This document shows, piece after piece, positions 48,996-57,855 of a stretch of 64,000 nucleotides of DNA; position 1 is the first letter of the stretch, and the number at the start of each line of letters is the position of its first letter. The stretch lies in the NCBI GenBank assembly GCA_900550395.1, contig URSD01000009.1, positions 6,692-70,691 on the forward strand. Direction: 5' to 3'. The stretch comes from an uncultured Porphyromonadaceae bacterium (GTDB lineage Bacteria; Bacteroidota; Bacteroidia; Bacteroidales; Muribaculaceae). The position numbers and the translations under genes are program-made. The notes beneath the pieces are model-generated. The model had not been told where the DNA came from. It ran no database searches and saw nothing but the letters and a program-made list of their open reading frames with translations.

Positions 48996-51476
48996 TTAGC
49001 GCTGTTCGGCGCCGAGGTTGCCCGTGAGACGGGCGAGGATTTTTGCCATTATGGCGTCGATCTGCTTGTCGTTGAGCGTTTTCTCGTCGTCCTGGAGATA
49101 GATGGCGATGGCGTAGCTCTTCTTGCCGGCTGGCAGGTGCTCGCCCTCGTAGACGTCGAAGAGGCTGACGCCGCGCAGCAGCTTGCGCTCGGCGGCGCTT
49201 ACCTCGCGCTCGATGTCGGCCATGCTGACTGCACTGTCGAGCAGCAGCGACAGGTCGCGGCGCACGGCCTGAGTGCGCGGCAGCGGCTTGAACTGCGTGC
49301 GGTGGCGTGCGGCGAAGTCGAAAAGGGCGTCTACGTCAAGTTCGGCAAAATATACGGGCTGATGCACATCGGCGCGGGTAGCAATCTGCGGGCGGACGAC
49401 GCCCATGGTGCCGAGTTCCTTGCCGGAACGGGTGGACAGACGCAGCGCCGGACTCATAAGGTCGGTGTCACAACGGGCTGTCTGCACTTCGGCAGCCGTG
49501 ATGCCCAGTCGCGTCAGCACATTGTCGACGGTGGCGCGAAGGTCGTAGAACGTCGAGGCCTCGGCCTGATGCTGCCACGAGGCCGCACGGCTGTCGCCCG
49601 TGAGCCACAAGCCCAGACGCTGACCCTCCTGGAAGGGAGCGAGAGGCTTCTCGGCGGTCACTTCCACGCCGGGGCGCAGAGAATAGACGTGGCCGAACTC
49701 GTACATGCGCAGGTCGGGCGAACGGCGGTTGATGTTGCGGGCCATGGCCTGGAGACCGCCGAACAAGAGGGTGCGGCGCAGCACACAGAGGTCCTGGCTC
49801 AGAGGATTGAGCAGGCGCACGCAGCCGTCGGCGCTATGCTCGTCGAGCTCGCGGTAGAAAGCCTCGGCCGTGAGCGAGTTGTTCATTATCTCGCGGTATC
49901 CGGCGCCCGACAGCTGCTCGCTGAGTACGCGGCGCAGGTCGTCGTCGGCATCGGTGCGTGCCTTCACGCCTATGCTGCTGTGGAGCGACGCGGGCATCGG
50001 GATATTGTTGTAGCCGTAGATGCGCAGCAGCTCCTCGTAGACATCGCAGGGACGGGTTACGTCGACACGATACGTGGGCATTGCCAGCGTCAGCGCGCCT
50101 GGTCCGGCCGGATCGGCCTTGATTTCAAGCAGGGAGAGGATGCGGTCGAGAGTGTCGTGCGGCACGTCCTCGCCTATCGCACGGGCGAATCCCTCGTAGG
50201 TAAAGTCGACGTGCGCCGGCTCCACAGGCTGAGGATAGATGTCGATGATGTCGCCGCAGATTTCACCGCCGCCCAGCTCCTGCACCATCATGGCTGCGAG
50301 CTTGAGGGCATAGAGGCAACCGTTGGGGTCTACGCCGCGCTCGAAGCGGAAGCTGGAGTCGGTGCTGAGGCCGTGGCGGCGCGCCGTGCGACGCACACTG
50401 GTGGGGTTGAAGCATGCGCTCTCCAGAAAGATGTCGCAAGTCTGCTCCGTGACGCCGGAGTCGAGACCGCCGAATACGCCGGCCATGCACATGGGGCGCT
50501 CGGCGTCGCATATCATCAGGTCGGCGGCATTGAGCTTGCGCTCCACGCCGTCGAGGGTGGTGAACGGGGTGCCCTCCGGGCATGTGCGCACCACGATGCG
50601 ACCTCCGCCTATGCGCGCGGCGTCGAAGCAGTGCAGCGGCTGGCAGAAAGCGTGAAGTATGTAGTTGGTGATGTCGACGACATTGTTGATGGAATGCAGT
50701 CCGATTGTCTCCAGGCGGGTGCGTAGCCATTCGGGACTCTCGCCTACGCGGACGCCGCGTATGGTGAGGCCGGCATAGCGGGTGCATGCCTGCGTGGCCT
50801 CCACCTCGACGCTGATGGCACGGGCATCGCCGGGAGTGCCTGCACGGAAGCCGTCGACCGACGGGCGCGTGAGCGTCGTGGGTGTGCTGTGTATGCCCAT
50901 CCAGGCGTTGAGGTCGCGTGCCACGCCGTAGTGCGACGCGGCGTCGATGCGGTTGGGCGTAAGGTCCACCTCCAGCACGTAGTCGTCGCTGAGGCCGAAG
51001 TACTCGGCTGCCGGAGTGCCGGGGCGGGCGGCTCCCTCTGGGAGTACTATGATGCCGTCGTGGCTGGTGCCTACGCCGATCTCGTCCTCGGCACATATCA
51101 TGCCGAACGACTCCACGCCGCGTATCTTGGATTTCTTGATCTTGAACTCTTTGTCGCCGTCGTAGAGCGTAGTGCCGACGGTAGCAACAACTACCGTCTG
51201 TCCGGCAGCCACATTGGGGGCGCCGCATACTATCTGCTCGGGCTGCTCGCCGCCGAGGTCGACGGTGGTGACGTGCAGATGGTCGCTGTCGGGGTGCTCC
51301 ACACACGTGAGCACCTTGCCTATGACGATGCCGCGCAGGCCGCCGCGGATGCTCTCCACACACTCCACTCCGCCTGTCTCCAGACCGATGGAAGTAAGGG
51401 CGTCGGCCACATTCTCCGGCGTCATTGAGGCTGGTATGTCGATATATTCTTTAAGCCACTTATATGAAATATTCAT
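48996..51476 (-). CDS. pheT: Phenylalanine--tRNA ligase subunit beta
   Basis: 826 residues. The N-terminal tRNA-binding OB domain (about 40-150) has CVEHPDSDHLHVTTVDLGGE; the B3/B4 editing domain follows, with FTTLDGVERKLNAADLMICD; B5 and the catalytic-like core come later (FRFERGVDPNGC, DVYEELLRIYGYNNIPMP), and the C-terminal anticodon-binding fold ends SYAIAIYLQDDEKTLNDKQI. The partner gene pheS is not in the window. It heads the run with yebC and the acyltransferase. Confidence 0.97.
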   Translation of the reverse strand: MNISYKWLKEYIDIPASMTPENVADALTSIGLETGGVECVESIRGGLRGIVIGKVLTCVEHPDSDHLHVTTVDLGGEQPEQIVCGAPNVAAGQTVVVATVGTTLYDGDKEFKIKKSKIRGVESFGMICAEDEIGVGTSHDGIIVLPEGAARPGTPAAEYFGLSDDYVLEVDLTPNRIDAASHYGVARDLNAWMGIHSTPTTLTRPSVDGFRAGTPGDARAISVEVEATQACTRYAGLTIRGVRVGESPEWLRTRLETIGLHSINNVVDITNYILHAFCQPLHCFDAARIGGGRIVVRTCPEGTPFTTLDGVERKLNAADLMICDAERPMCMAGVFGGLDSGVTEQTCDIFLESACFNPTSVRRTARRHGLSTDSSFRFERGVDPNGCLYALKLAAMMVQELGGGEICGDIIDIYPQPVEPAHVDFTYEGFARAIGEDVPHDTLDRILSLLEIKADPAGPGALTLAMPTYRVDVTRPCDVYEELLRIYGYNNIPMPASLHSSIGVKARTDADDDLRRVLSEQLSGAGYREIMNNSLTAEAFYRELDEHSADGCVRLLNPLSQDLCVLRRTLLFGGLQAMARNINRRSPDLRMYEFGHVYSLRPGVEVTAEKPLAPFQEGQRLGLWLTGDSRAASWQHQAEASTFYDLRATVDNVLTRLGITAAEVQTARCDTDLMSPALRLSTRSGKELGTMGVVRPQIATRADVHQPVYFAELDVDALFDFAARHRTQFKPLPRTQAVRRDLSLLLDSAVSMADIEREVSAAERKLLRGVSLFDVYEGEHLPAGKKSYAIAIYLQDDEKTLNDKQIDAIMAKILARLTGNLGAEQR

Positions 51477-51519
51477 GGTCGTGAACGATTGATTTCTTGC
51501 ACAGTTACTTTAACGACTG

Positions 51520-51527
51520 CAAAATTA
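51520..51527 (-). promoter_or_regulatory. Putative -7 box for pheT
   Basis: TAATTTTG on the minus strand, 43 bases before the pheT ATG. The -33 region is weak. Confidence 0.45.
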
Positions 51528-51587
51528 CAAAGAATTTTCCAAAATACACATTGGTATAATGAAAAAGCGCGGAGAGAGGCCTTTCGG

Positions 51588-53291
51588 TTATTTTGTGAAA
51601 ATGTAAACTTCCAGCTTGTTGATGACAGCCTTGTCGGGCGCAATGGTGTCGGCATCAACGGCCACGACCGAGACGCGGGTGCGGGCATCGGAATAGGCAT
51701 CAAACGGGCTGAAGCGTTCATCGCTGATGTGCATAAGGCTGTCGATAGGGATGCTGAGACTGATGCTGTCGCAGCCCAGCGACACACGGCCACCGACCAT
51801 CCGCAACCGGTCGCTGCTCCTCAGCACATTGTGCTCTACCTGAGTAAAACCGTCGGGTATCGCCACGGGGCCGTTCCACCAGCAATAGACCTCGGAAGCA
51901 TCGACGACAGCCTCATCCTCATCATCGACAAGCTTCCATGCATACAGCATCCCGTCGGAAGCGACGATGTCGGCCACACGGGTATGATCGTCCCAGCTGT
52001 CAAGGTATTGCAGACGCGAGGCTGTGAGCCGGGCTTCATCGGCAGGCATCCGGGACAGCGCCTCACGTGCCTCCGCCTCGGTCATGGGCATACGGCATCC
52101 CGCAAACGCCTCTTTCACCGAGCTGCGGAGGTAAGAGGTTGTGAGCGACATCACGTTCAGCCCCGGCACGACGGACACCAGAACGAAAGAGCAGGCGAAA
52201 CTCATTGCCACGACGTTGAGGTTGGCGTTGCTATTGACTATCAGCCATATCATCGACGCGAAGGCCCATACGGCGAACAAAGCGACGTAGATGCGCGACG
52301 GCGTGGGGCCGTACTGGGAGAATCTGTAAATCAGGCCTACCGACATCAGCACGAGCAGAGGAAGCATAAGCACCGGCAGCCAGCGGCGGGCGAGTCCGGC
52401 TATACGCCGCGCGCCGGAATTGTAGTCATCACCGACATACGGCTGGAGGCCATAGAGAGAAAGCATCACCACGACAGACAGACCGGTAACCATGGCGACG
52501 ATGCTGCCTTGCGGCAGACTCCACTGAATCACGATCTTCAGCGCATACACATAGAGCACCGCCATGTATATGACTACCAGCGGGAGTACCACATTCTTGC
52601 ACGCGCCGGCAAAGAAACGGTCCGCGCCGGGATTTGTACCGACTGCACCGGGCCCGGGTATATTAGCCAAAAACACGAGGGCGGGAAGCGCACATGCCAA
52701 AGAGCTTATGAAGAAAACCATCGGATGGCCTACCCTTACGTCGAAAAGCACACCGACGGAGCCGACTATCATGCTCACTGCTATAGCCATAAGCACGGCA
52801 AGGCATAACGACCGGGCAACATTGACTATCTGACTGAAGCTGAATGCAAGCATAGAGCGTCGGGAGACTCCGCGGGCAGCAGGCATGAACACGACAGCGA
52901 CAAACAGCGCCGTAGCCACAGCCACACGCCCGGCATCGTCGCCCGTCCAGCTGCAATGCGTCAGGATAAGCACGAAATCCACCGCCACTATGGCGCAGAC
53001 AATCATCTGCAACACAGACTGACGGCGCATACCGCCGAGAAATTCAGCCCATACGCGCACCACCGACGAAAGCATGGCGCCAAGCGAAGCACACCATATG
53101 CCGGCGAACCATATTTCATTATCCTCAGGCAGGACTTTCCAGTCGCATAGCCACTCCCACACGGTGCCTGCCAGAATGAAACATACGGCGACGGGGAAAC
53201 GCCGCCACAGACTCGCGGCGACAGCACACAGAGCCCGCGGCGACAGGGTGCGCCGCACACGGCCGATAAAGCCTTCAGAATTGCTTTCCAT
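51588..53291 (-). CDS. DUF4153 membrane protein
   Basis: 567 residues with roughly ten to twelve predicted membrane helices in the first 400, then a soluble C-terminal domain of about 165 residues. DUF4153-type motifs include KIVIQWSLPQGSIVAMVTGL and GLIYRFSQYGPTPSRIYVAL. Function is unknown. It lies 26 bases after the PagL-like gene and is the last of a four-gene run on the minus strand. Confidence 0.88.
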   Translation of the reverse strand: MESNSEGFIGRVRRTLSPRALCAVAASLWRRFPVAVCFILAGTVWEWLCDWKVLPEDNEIWFAGIWCASLGAMLSSVVRVWAEFLGGMRRQSVLQMIVCAIVAVDFVLILTHCSWTGDDAGRVAVATALFVAVVFMPAARGVSRRSMLAFSFSQIVNVARSLCLAVLMAIAVSMIVGSVGVLFDVRVGHPMVFFISSLACALPALVFLANIPGPGAVGTNPGADRFFAGACKNVVLPLVVIYMAVLYVYALKIVIQWSLPQGSIVAMVTGLSVVVMLSLYGLQPYVGDDYNSGARRIAGLARRWLPVLMLPLLVLMSVGLIYRFSQYGPTPSRIYVALFAVWAFASMIWLIVNSNANLNVVAMSFACSFVLVSVVPGLNVMSLTTSYLRSSVKEAFAGCRMPMTEAEAREALSRMPADEARLTASRLQYLDSWDDHTRVADIVASDGMLYAWKLVDDEDEAVVDASEVYCWWNGPVAIPDGFTQVEHNVLRSSDRLRMVGGRVSLGCDSISLSIPIDSLMHISDERFSPFDAYSDARTRVSVVAVDADTIAPDKAVINKLEVYIFTK

Positions 53292-53317
53292 GGTATTTTA
53301 ATTTATATGTCAGCCAA

Positions 53318-54535
53318 TTATCGCCCGAAGCGATAGCCCACTCCGAGCATGAGATTGCCGGGATCTCGCCAGCGCAGCAGGCGGTAGCCGGTGCTGAGAT
53401 AAAGACGCTTGGTTATAAAAGTCTTGAGAGTGAACGTCTGGTACCAGCCGCGCATGTCAGGACCTCCGGGAGCCCAGATACTGTGGCCCACGCCCACATT
53501 TACGGCAAATATGGGCATCGTCAGCTCGGCACGCAGGCTCACACCGAGCGAGCAGCGATGGCTGAAAGGCTGACGGTAGAAGCGGGGATCGTCGACAGGA
53601 GAATTCGGTTCGTAATAGGGCGACAGGTTGGCGCAGTCGTCATACTGACCGTCGACGGAGGCGCCGGCGGCAAGCACGGGATTGAAGCGCCACATGGGAT
53701 TGATATTGAAACCCGCGACGCCGAAGTGGCCCGGCACAAGCGCTTCGTCCGGTTCGGAGGCGCCGGTGGCGACAGCGCTGTCGAAAAAGCCGCGGCGCCA
53801 TGCGCCGTATGCCGTGACGTCATAAACCATTCCGGGTTCGAAGCCGGTCCAGTCGGCGCGCGAGTCAGGCGCCACAGCCCCGAGGCTGTACGCCACGCCG
53901 AGCCGCGCCCATACGGCGTTGACACCCGGATTGGGATAGTCGGTGTTGCCGTTGGAAAAGTGAGATATTCCCACGCCGCCTACCAGGGTTAAATGCCGGC
54001 TTATGCGGTATTTGAGAAGAAAATCAATATTTATGTAGGCATTGACCTTCGAGCCGAAACCGTCGATGTCGCTTGAGTCGAACGGGTCGTCGTTGCTTAT
54101 CTTGCGCCAGCCGAAGGAGGCACCGAAGTTCCACTCATAATCAAGACTGAGCGCCGGAGTGAGCGACGCTATGCGCGACCCTTGAAGCACATAGAGATTG
54201 AAGGGCGTACCCGTCAGGCCGTCGGGAGAAAAAGCGGTAAAACCTATGCCCGCGCCCTGATAGGCATGCGGATAGTAACGGTCCCAGTGCGAGCCGCGGG
54301 GCATGCGCATGGTATAATGGATGTCCCCCGCAAAGGCGGCATTCACCCCGCGGCCGGTGGCGTTCTCGCCACGCAGCATGGACGAAGAACGCAGAACGGG
54401 CGCGGCACGGCCGGAAAGCTCGATACTGTGACGCCAGCGACACTCAGTGCTGTCGGCGTCCGAAGCAACAGCAGCCGATCCACCGACGGCCAGCAGCGAT
54501 ACGACCACAATTATGGTCTTAAGGAAGTATTTCAT
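53318..54535 (-). CDS. PagL-like outer-membrane lipid A deacylase (acyloxyacyl hydrolase family)
   Basis: 405 residues with a signal peptide (MKYFLKTIIVVVSLLAVGGS) and an amphipathic beta-strand pattern typical of a barrel, ending YRLLRWRDPGNLMLGVGYRF. The catalytic His-Ser pair of PagL is visible in GISHFSNGNTDYPNPG near 202-205. It would cut a fatty acyl chain from lipid A in the outer membrane; the C-terminal half is larger than in PagL (about 150 residues) and unassigned. It overlaps the lipoprotein gene by 17 bases. Confidence 0.78.
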   Translation of the reverse strand: MKYFLKTIIVVVSLLAVGGSAAVASDADSTECRWRHSIELSGRAAPVLRSSSMLRGENATGRGVNAAFAGDIHYTMRMPRGSHWDRYYPHAYQGAGIGFTAFSPDGLTGTPFNLYVLQGSRIASLTPALSLDYEWNFGASFGWRKISNDDPFDSSDIDGFGSKVNAYINIDFLLKYRISRHLTLVGGVGISHFSNGNTDYPNPGVNAVWARLGVAYSLGAVAPDSRADWTGFEPGMVYDVTAYGAWRRGFFDSAVATGASEPDEALVPGHFGVAGFNINPMWRFNPVLAAGASVDGQYDDCANLSPYYEPNSPVDDPRFYRQPFSHRCSLGVSLRAELTMPIFAVNVGVGHSIWAPGGPDMRGWYQTFTLKTFITKRLYLSTGYRLLRWRDPGNLMLGVGYRFGR

Positions 54536-55418
54536 ATGTACTGTAGATTCTTACCGGCATTTCGATATTCAGATGTGCGATGAACGAAGTCTCCTCTCCG
54601 CCTGCCCTGATGCGCACGACGCACTGGAACGAGCAGCACTCATAATCGCACAGCACCTTGACAGCCACAGGCACACCGACAGGGACCTCCATCGACGGCG
54701 GCACAGGCGGGAAGTGGCGTAGAATGACAGGGGTCCAGCCGGACGCGAGCACACCTGTATCACCGGCCAGTTGCCAGTCCCATATGTAGTCGCCAACCGA
54801 TGGCAAAGGCACCGTAGCGCCCACGCTGAGGGCGACTTCGGCCAACGGGTCGGTCAGCAGCGGCTCGAAACAATAGACCGACGGAACACCGTCGGGAGCG
54901 ACAAGATCAAGTTTGGATTCTGACAGCCCGTTGAGATAATGCACCTCCGACAGCACGTCGGTGCGGGAGTACGGCGGGAATGTGCCCCATGAGTTTAGAG
55001 TGTAGTCCACGCCAAGCACTTCGACGGTCTCTGTAGGCATAAGGGTTACGTTGACGTAATAACTTGCATAGTCACCGGCTATTATCAGCGTCAGTTCGTA
55101 TGGTTCCAGCCCTATGTAGCGGTCGAGGCTCAGATCAAGACCGTGAGAAGTGCGGCGCACACCGGCCCTAAGGGTGGGTTGGTCGATATAATAATAGTCT
55201 CCGTCGACCTGCACCGGCAGCGATGAGGAGCTGCCCAGCTGCCACTCGTCGCCCGACACGTCTATATGGGCCTCTCTATGGGCAGCATCGAGAGTCACCT
55301 CCTCAGTGCTGACGCGCAAGGGCTTGATGAACACATCATTGTCGCAGCCTCCGGCCACTATGCCGAGCAGCATCACAAACAGCGCCGCCGCGATATATTT
55401 AATTCTTGATTCGGACAT
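54519..55418 (-). CDS. Lipoprotein of unknown function
   Basis: 299 residues. The signal ends in lipobox VAGGC with Cys at 25. The mature part begins with a stretch resembling a BACON-type Ig domain (PLRVSTEEVTLDAAHREAHI), followed by further beta-rich sequence and a tight cysteine cluster CDYECCSFQC near 258-267. I know no family for the rest. It overlaps the upstream ATPase gene by one base and the downstream PagL-like gene by 17, so all three are probably translated together. Confidence 0.75.
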   Translation of the reverse strand: MSESRIKYIAAALFVMLLGIVAGGCDNDVFIKPLRVSTEEVTLDAAHREAHIDVSGDEWQLGSSSSLPVQVDGDYYYIDQPTLRAGVRRTSHGLDLSLDRYIGLEPYELTLIIAGDYASYYVNVTLMPTETVEVLGVDYTLNSWGTFPPYSRTDVLSEVHYLNGLSESKLDLVAPDGVPSVYCFEPLLTDPLAEVALSVGATVPLPSVGDYIWDWQLAGDTGVLASGWTPVILRHFPPVPPSMEVPVGVPVAVKVLCDYECCSFQCVVRIRAGGEETSFIAHLNIEMPVRIYSTYEILP

Positions 55419-56566
55419 TATTCAGAGGGTAAAAGGTAGTCTATGTAGTTTTCCGGATTCACAACCGCCGACATGCGAACGCTGTAACTCCTGAGGAAAC
55501 TTTCGGGGAATTTTGACGATGTCCTCGGATTCCACTTCAGCTCGAAAAGATTCATCTTACCGTCTATTTCCTCAATGAAATCTATTTCCTGCTGTGAAGT
55601 AGTGCGCCAGAAATAGTAATTCGGGCTGATACCGAGATAGGCATTACGCTTGATACGCTCCATGATAAAGAAGTTCTCCCATAGCGCACCCATGTCGGTA
55701 CGCAGACCCGGTTCAGCAAAATTCTTGATTATCGCATTCCTGATGCCGGTGTCATAGAAATATATCTTTTTCGACTTCTTGAGCTCGTTACGCAGATTGC
55801 GGCTCAACGCACCGAGGCGTCTGACGACGAAACATTTCTCAAGCAGGTCAATGTATTTTTCCACAGTACGCGGATCGCTGCCCACCGTCTGAGCCACCTC
55901 GCTGTACGACACTTCACTTCCCACCTGCAAAGCAAGCGCTACGAGAAGTTTATCAAGTATTACCGGACGCCGTACGCCATCCATTTCCAATATATCCTTA
56001 TACAGATAGCTGCCGGCAAGGCCGGTCAGGAGTTCGAGTGCCTCATCTGGATGCGTCAGGATCTCCGGATAACTGCCATAAATAAGCCTTGGGATAAACA
56101 GATCAGACACACAGCTCAAGCCGCCGGTGTCGAGCAGTTCGCCCGTCGATACCGGATACATAAAATACTCGTACTTCCGTCCCGTAAGCGGCTCGTTAAT
56201 CGCCGACTGCAAATCAAGCGAACTACTGCCGGTGACTAAAATCTGCACGTCGGGGAAATTTTCCACAAGGCGTTTAATCGTCAGACCAATGCTGTCGACA
56301 CGTTGCGCTTCGTCTATGATAACCGTCTTGTAATCGGCGACCAAAAGTCGCATTTTCGCGGTCGACAAAGATGTCAGCATCAGGCGGACGTCCGGATCGT
56401 CGCAATTAAGCATTAGAGCGTTCAGCCCATTTTCCTCGTCGAGCATTCGGAACAGAGTGGACTTACCCACCTGCCTCGGACCGATTAGTATGATGGCCTT
56501 GCCCTTGAACATTCTTGCGGCCACAAGCGAATACAGCTTGCGCCTTATGGATTTTATCGCAGTCAT
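55418..56566 (-). CDS. AAA ATPase with C-terminal DUF4143 domain
   Basis: 382 residues. The AAA_14 core has Walker A LIGPRQVGKST near 30, Walker B KTVIIDEAQRVD near 88, and sensor LVTGSSSLDL. The DUF4143 part (about 200-360) begins at a winged-helix-like YSEVAQTVGSDPRTVEKYI and contains KSKKIYFYDTGIRNAI, then a nuclease-fold-like EIDFIEEIDGKMNLFELKWN with Asp, Glu and Lys. Function of this family is not established. It begins 33 bases after two tandem palindromes and overlaps the next gene by one base. It is more AT-rich than its neighbours, consistent with transfer. Confidence 0.88.
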   Translation of the reverse strand: MTAIKSIRRKLYSLVAARMFKGKAIILIGPRQVGKSTLFRMLDEENGLNALMLNCDDPDVRLMLTSLSTAKMRLLVADYKTVIIDEAQRVDSIGLTIKRLVENFPDVQILVTGSSSLDLQSAINEPLTGRKYEYFMYPVSTGELLDTGGLSCVSDLFIPRLIYGSYPEILTHPDEALELLTGLAGSYLYKDILEMDGVRRPVILDKLLVALALQVGSEVSYSEVAQTVGSDPRTVEKYIDLLEKCFVVRRLGALSRNLRNELKKSKKIYFYDTGIRNAIIKNFAEPGLRTDMGALWENFFIMERIKRNAYLGISPNYYFWRTTSQQEIDFIEEIDGKMNLFELKWNPRTSSKFPESFLRSYSVRMSAVVNPENYIDYLLPSE

Positions 56567-56598
56567 ATCAAGGGCAAAAATATTAAAAAGATTGGCCT

Positions 56599-56660
56599 AA
56601 TCCAAAAATATCATGATTTTTTTGGATTACAATCCAAAATTATCAATGATTTTTTGGATT
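56599..56660. repeat. Two tandem 30-base palindromes over the ATPase promoter
   Basis: Copy 1 (56599-56628): arms AATCCAAAAA and TTTTTGGATT around the palindrome ATCATGAT. Copy 2 (56631-56660): arms AATCCAAAA and TTTTGGATT around ATCA-A-TGAT. They are separated by AC. They sit between the ychF stop and the ATPase ATG and cover the likely promoter, so they look like paired operator sites; as hairpins they could also help end ychF transcripts. Confidence 0.75.
56603..56632 (-). promoter_or_regulatory. Putative promoter of the ATPase unit, inside the palindromes
   Basis: On the minus strand TTG (56632-56630), a 19-base gap, then TATTTTTG (56610-56603), 36 bases before the ATG. Both boxes fall in the repeat arms. 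Confidence 0.5.
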
Positions 56661-56669
56661 AGCGCGATT

Positions 56670-57770
56670 TCAGACATTAAAGCGGAAGTGCATGATGTCG
56701 CCGTCCTGAACCACGTAGTCCTTGCCTTCGACCCCGAGGCGGCCGGCCTCGCGCACGGCGTTTTCACCTCCGAGCGAGACATAGTCGTCGTACTTTATCA
56801 CCTCGGCACGTATGAAGCCCTTCTCGAAGTCGGTGTGTATGATGCCGGCGCAGCGCGGAGCCTTGCTGCCGCGTATGAAAGTCCAGGCGCGCACCTCGTC
56901 GGCGCCTGCGGTAAAGAACGTCTGGAGGTCAAGCAAAGCATACGCCGCACGGATAAGGCGCGATACACCGCTTTCCTCCAGGCCTATGCTCTCCAGAAAC
57001 TCACGGCGCTCCTCGTAGGTGTCGAGTTCGGCAATCTCGCTCTCGGTCTGCGCGGCGATAATCATCAGCGATGCGCCCTCTGCGGCAATGGCCTCGCGCA
57101 CGGAATCGACATAGGCATTGCCGTCCACAGCCGATGCGTCGTCGACGTTGCACACGTACAGAACGGGCTTGGACGTCAGCAGGAAAAGCTCGCGGACGAA
57201 GCGTAGCTCGTCCGGCGTCTCAAACACGACGCTGCGCGCCGGCTTACCCTGCTCGAGAGCGTCGTGAATGCGCTGCAGCACGTCGGCCTGCATGCGGGCT
57301 GTCTTGTCGCCGGCGGCTGCTGCTTTCTGCGCGCGTGCAAGGCGGCCGTCGATAGTCTCCATGTCCTTAAGCAGCAGCTCGTAATCTATTATTTCTTTGT
57401 CACGCAGAGGATTGACGCTACCGTCGACATGCGTGATATTATCGTCGTCGAAGCAGCGCAGCACATGGAGTATCGCGTCCGTCTCGCGTATATTAGCCAG
57501 GAATTTGTTACCGAGGCCCTCGCCCTTGGAGGCGCCTTTCACGAGTCCGGCGATGTCTACAATCTCCACAGTGGCCGGTACTACCGAACGGGGCTGACAC
57601 ATGTCGACGAGCTTGTTCAGACGCTCGTCGGGCACACTGATTACGCCCACATTGGGCTCAATAGTACAGAACGGAAAGTTGGCCGACTGGGCTTTGGCGT
57701 TGGAAAGACAATTGAAAAGGGTACTTTTGCCGACGTTGGGCAGACCCACGATGCCGCATTTTAGAGCCAT
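56670..57770 (-). CDS. ychF: Ribosome-binding ATPase YchF
   Basis: A 366-residue Obg-family P-loop protein that prefers ATP and binds ribosomes. The N-terminus MALKCGIVGLPNVGKSTLFN holds the G1 motif; later motifs are NFPFCTIEPNVGVI, VDIAGLVKGASKGEGLGNKF and the TGS-like C-terminal RAWTFIRGSKAPRCAGIIH. The ATG at 57770 is the family start. It is transcribed divergently from the DUF4199 gene. Confidence 0.97.
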   Translation of the reverse strand: MALKCGIVGLPNVGKSTLFNCLSNAKAQSANFPFCTIEPNVGVISVPDERLNKLVDMCQPRSVVPATVEIVDIAGLVKGASKGEGLGNKFLANIRETDAILHVLRCFDDDNITHVDGSVNPLRDKEIIDYELLLKDMETIDGRLARAQKAAAAGDKTARMQADVLQRIHDALEQGKPARSVVFETPDELRFVRELFLLTSKPVLYVCNVDDASAVDGNAYVDSVREAIAAEGASLMIIAAQTESEIAELDTYEERREFLESIGLEESGVSRLIRAAYALLDLQTFFTAGADEVRAWTFIRGSKAPRCAGIIHTDFEKGFIRAEVIKYDDYVSLGGENAVREAGRLGVEGKDYVVQDGDIMHFRFNV

Positions 57771-57806
57771 TACAGAATTCTTATGTAGTGAAAATGTTGA
57801 TTCAGA

Positions 57807-57838
57807 TTGCAAAGGTACGAAAATTTGTGCTAACTTTG
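57807..57838 (+). promoter_or_regulatory. Promoter of the DUF4199-GT2 unit
   Basis: TTG (57807-57809), a 21-base gap, then TAACTTTG (57831-57838) followed by CA, 17 bases before the ATG at 57856. The -33 abuts the -7 box of the opposing ychF promoter. Confidence 0.7.
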
Positions 57839-57841
57839 CAA
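57810..57841 (-). promoter_or_regulatory. Promoter of ychF
   Basis: On the minus strand TTG (57841-57839), a 21-base gap, then TACCTTTG (57817-57810), 39 bases before the ychF ATG. It overlaps the divergent promoter almost completely. Confidence 0.7.
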
Positions 57842-57855
57842 GATATAAATGCGAT

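Noticed and set aside
57601..57855. N-terminal extension of the DUF4199-like protein
   Set aside because: It crosses the divergent promoters and the start of ychF; the ATG at 57856 starts just before the first membrane helix.
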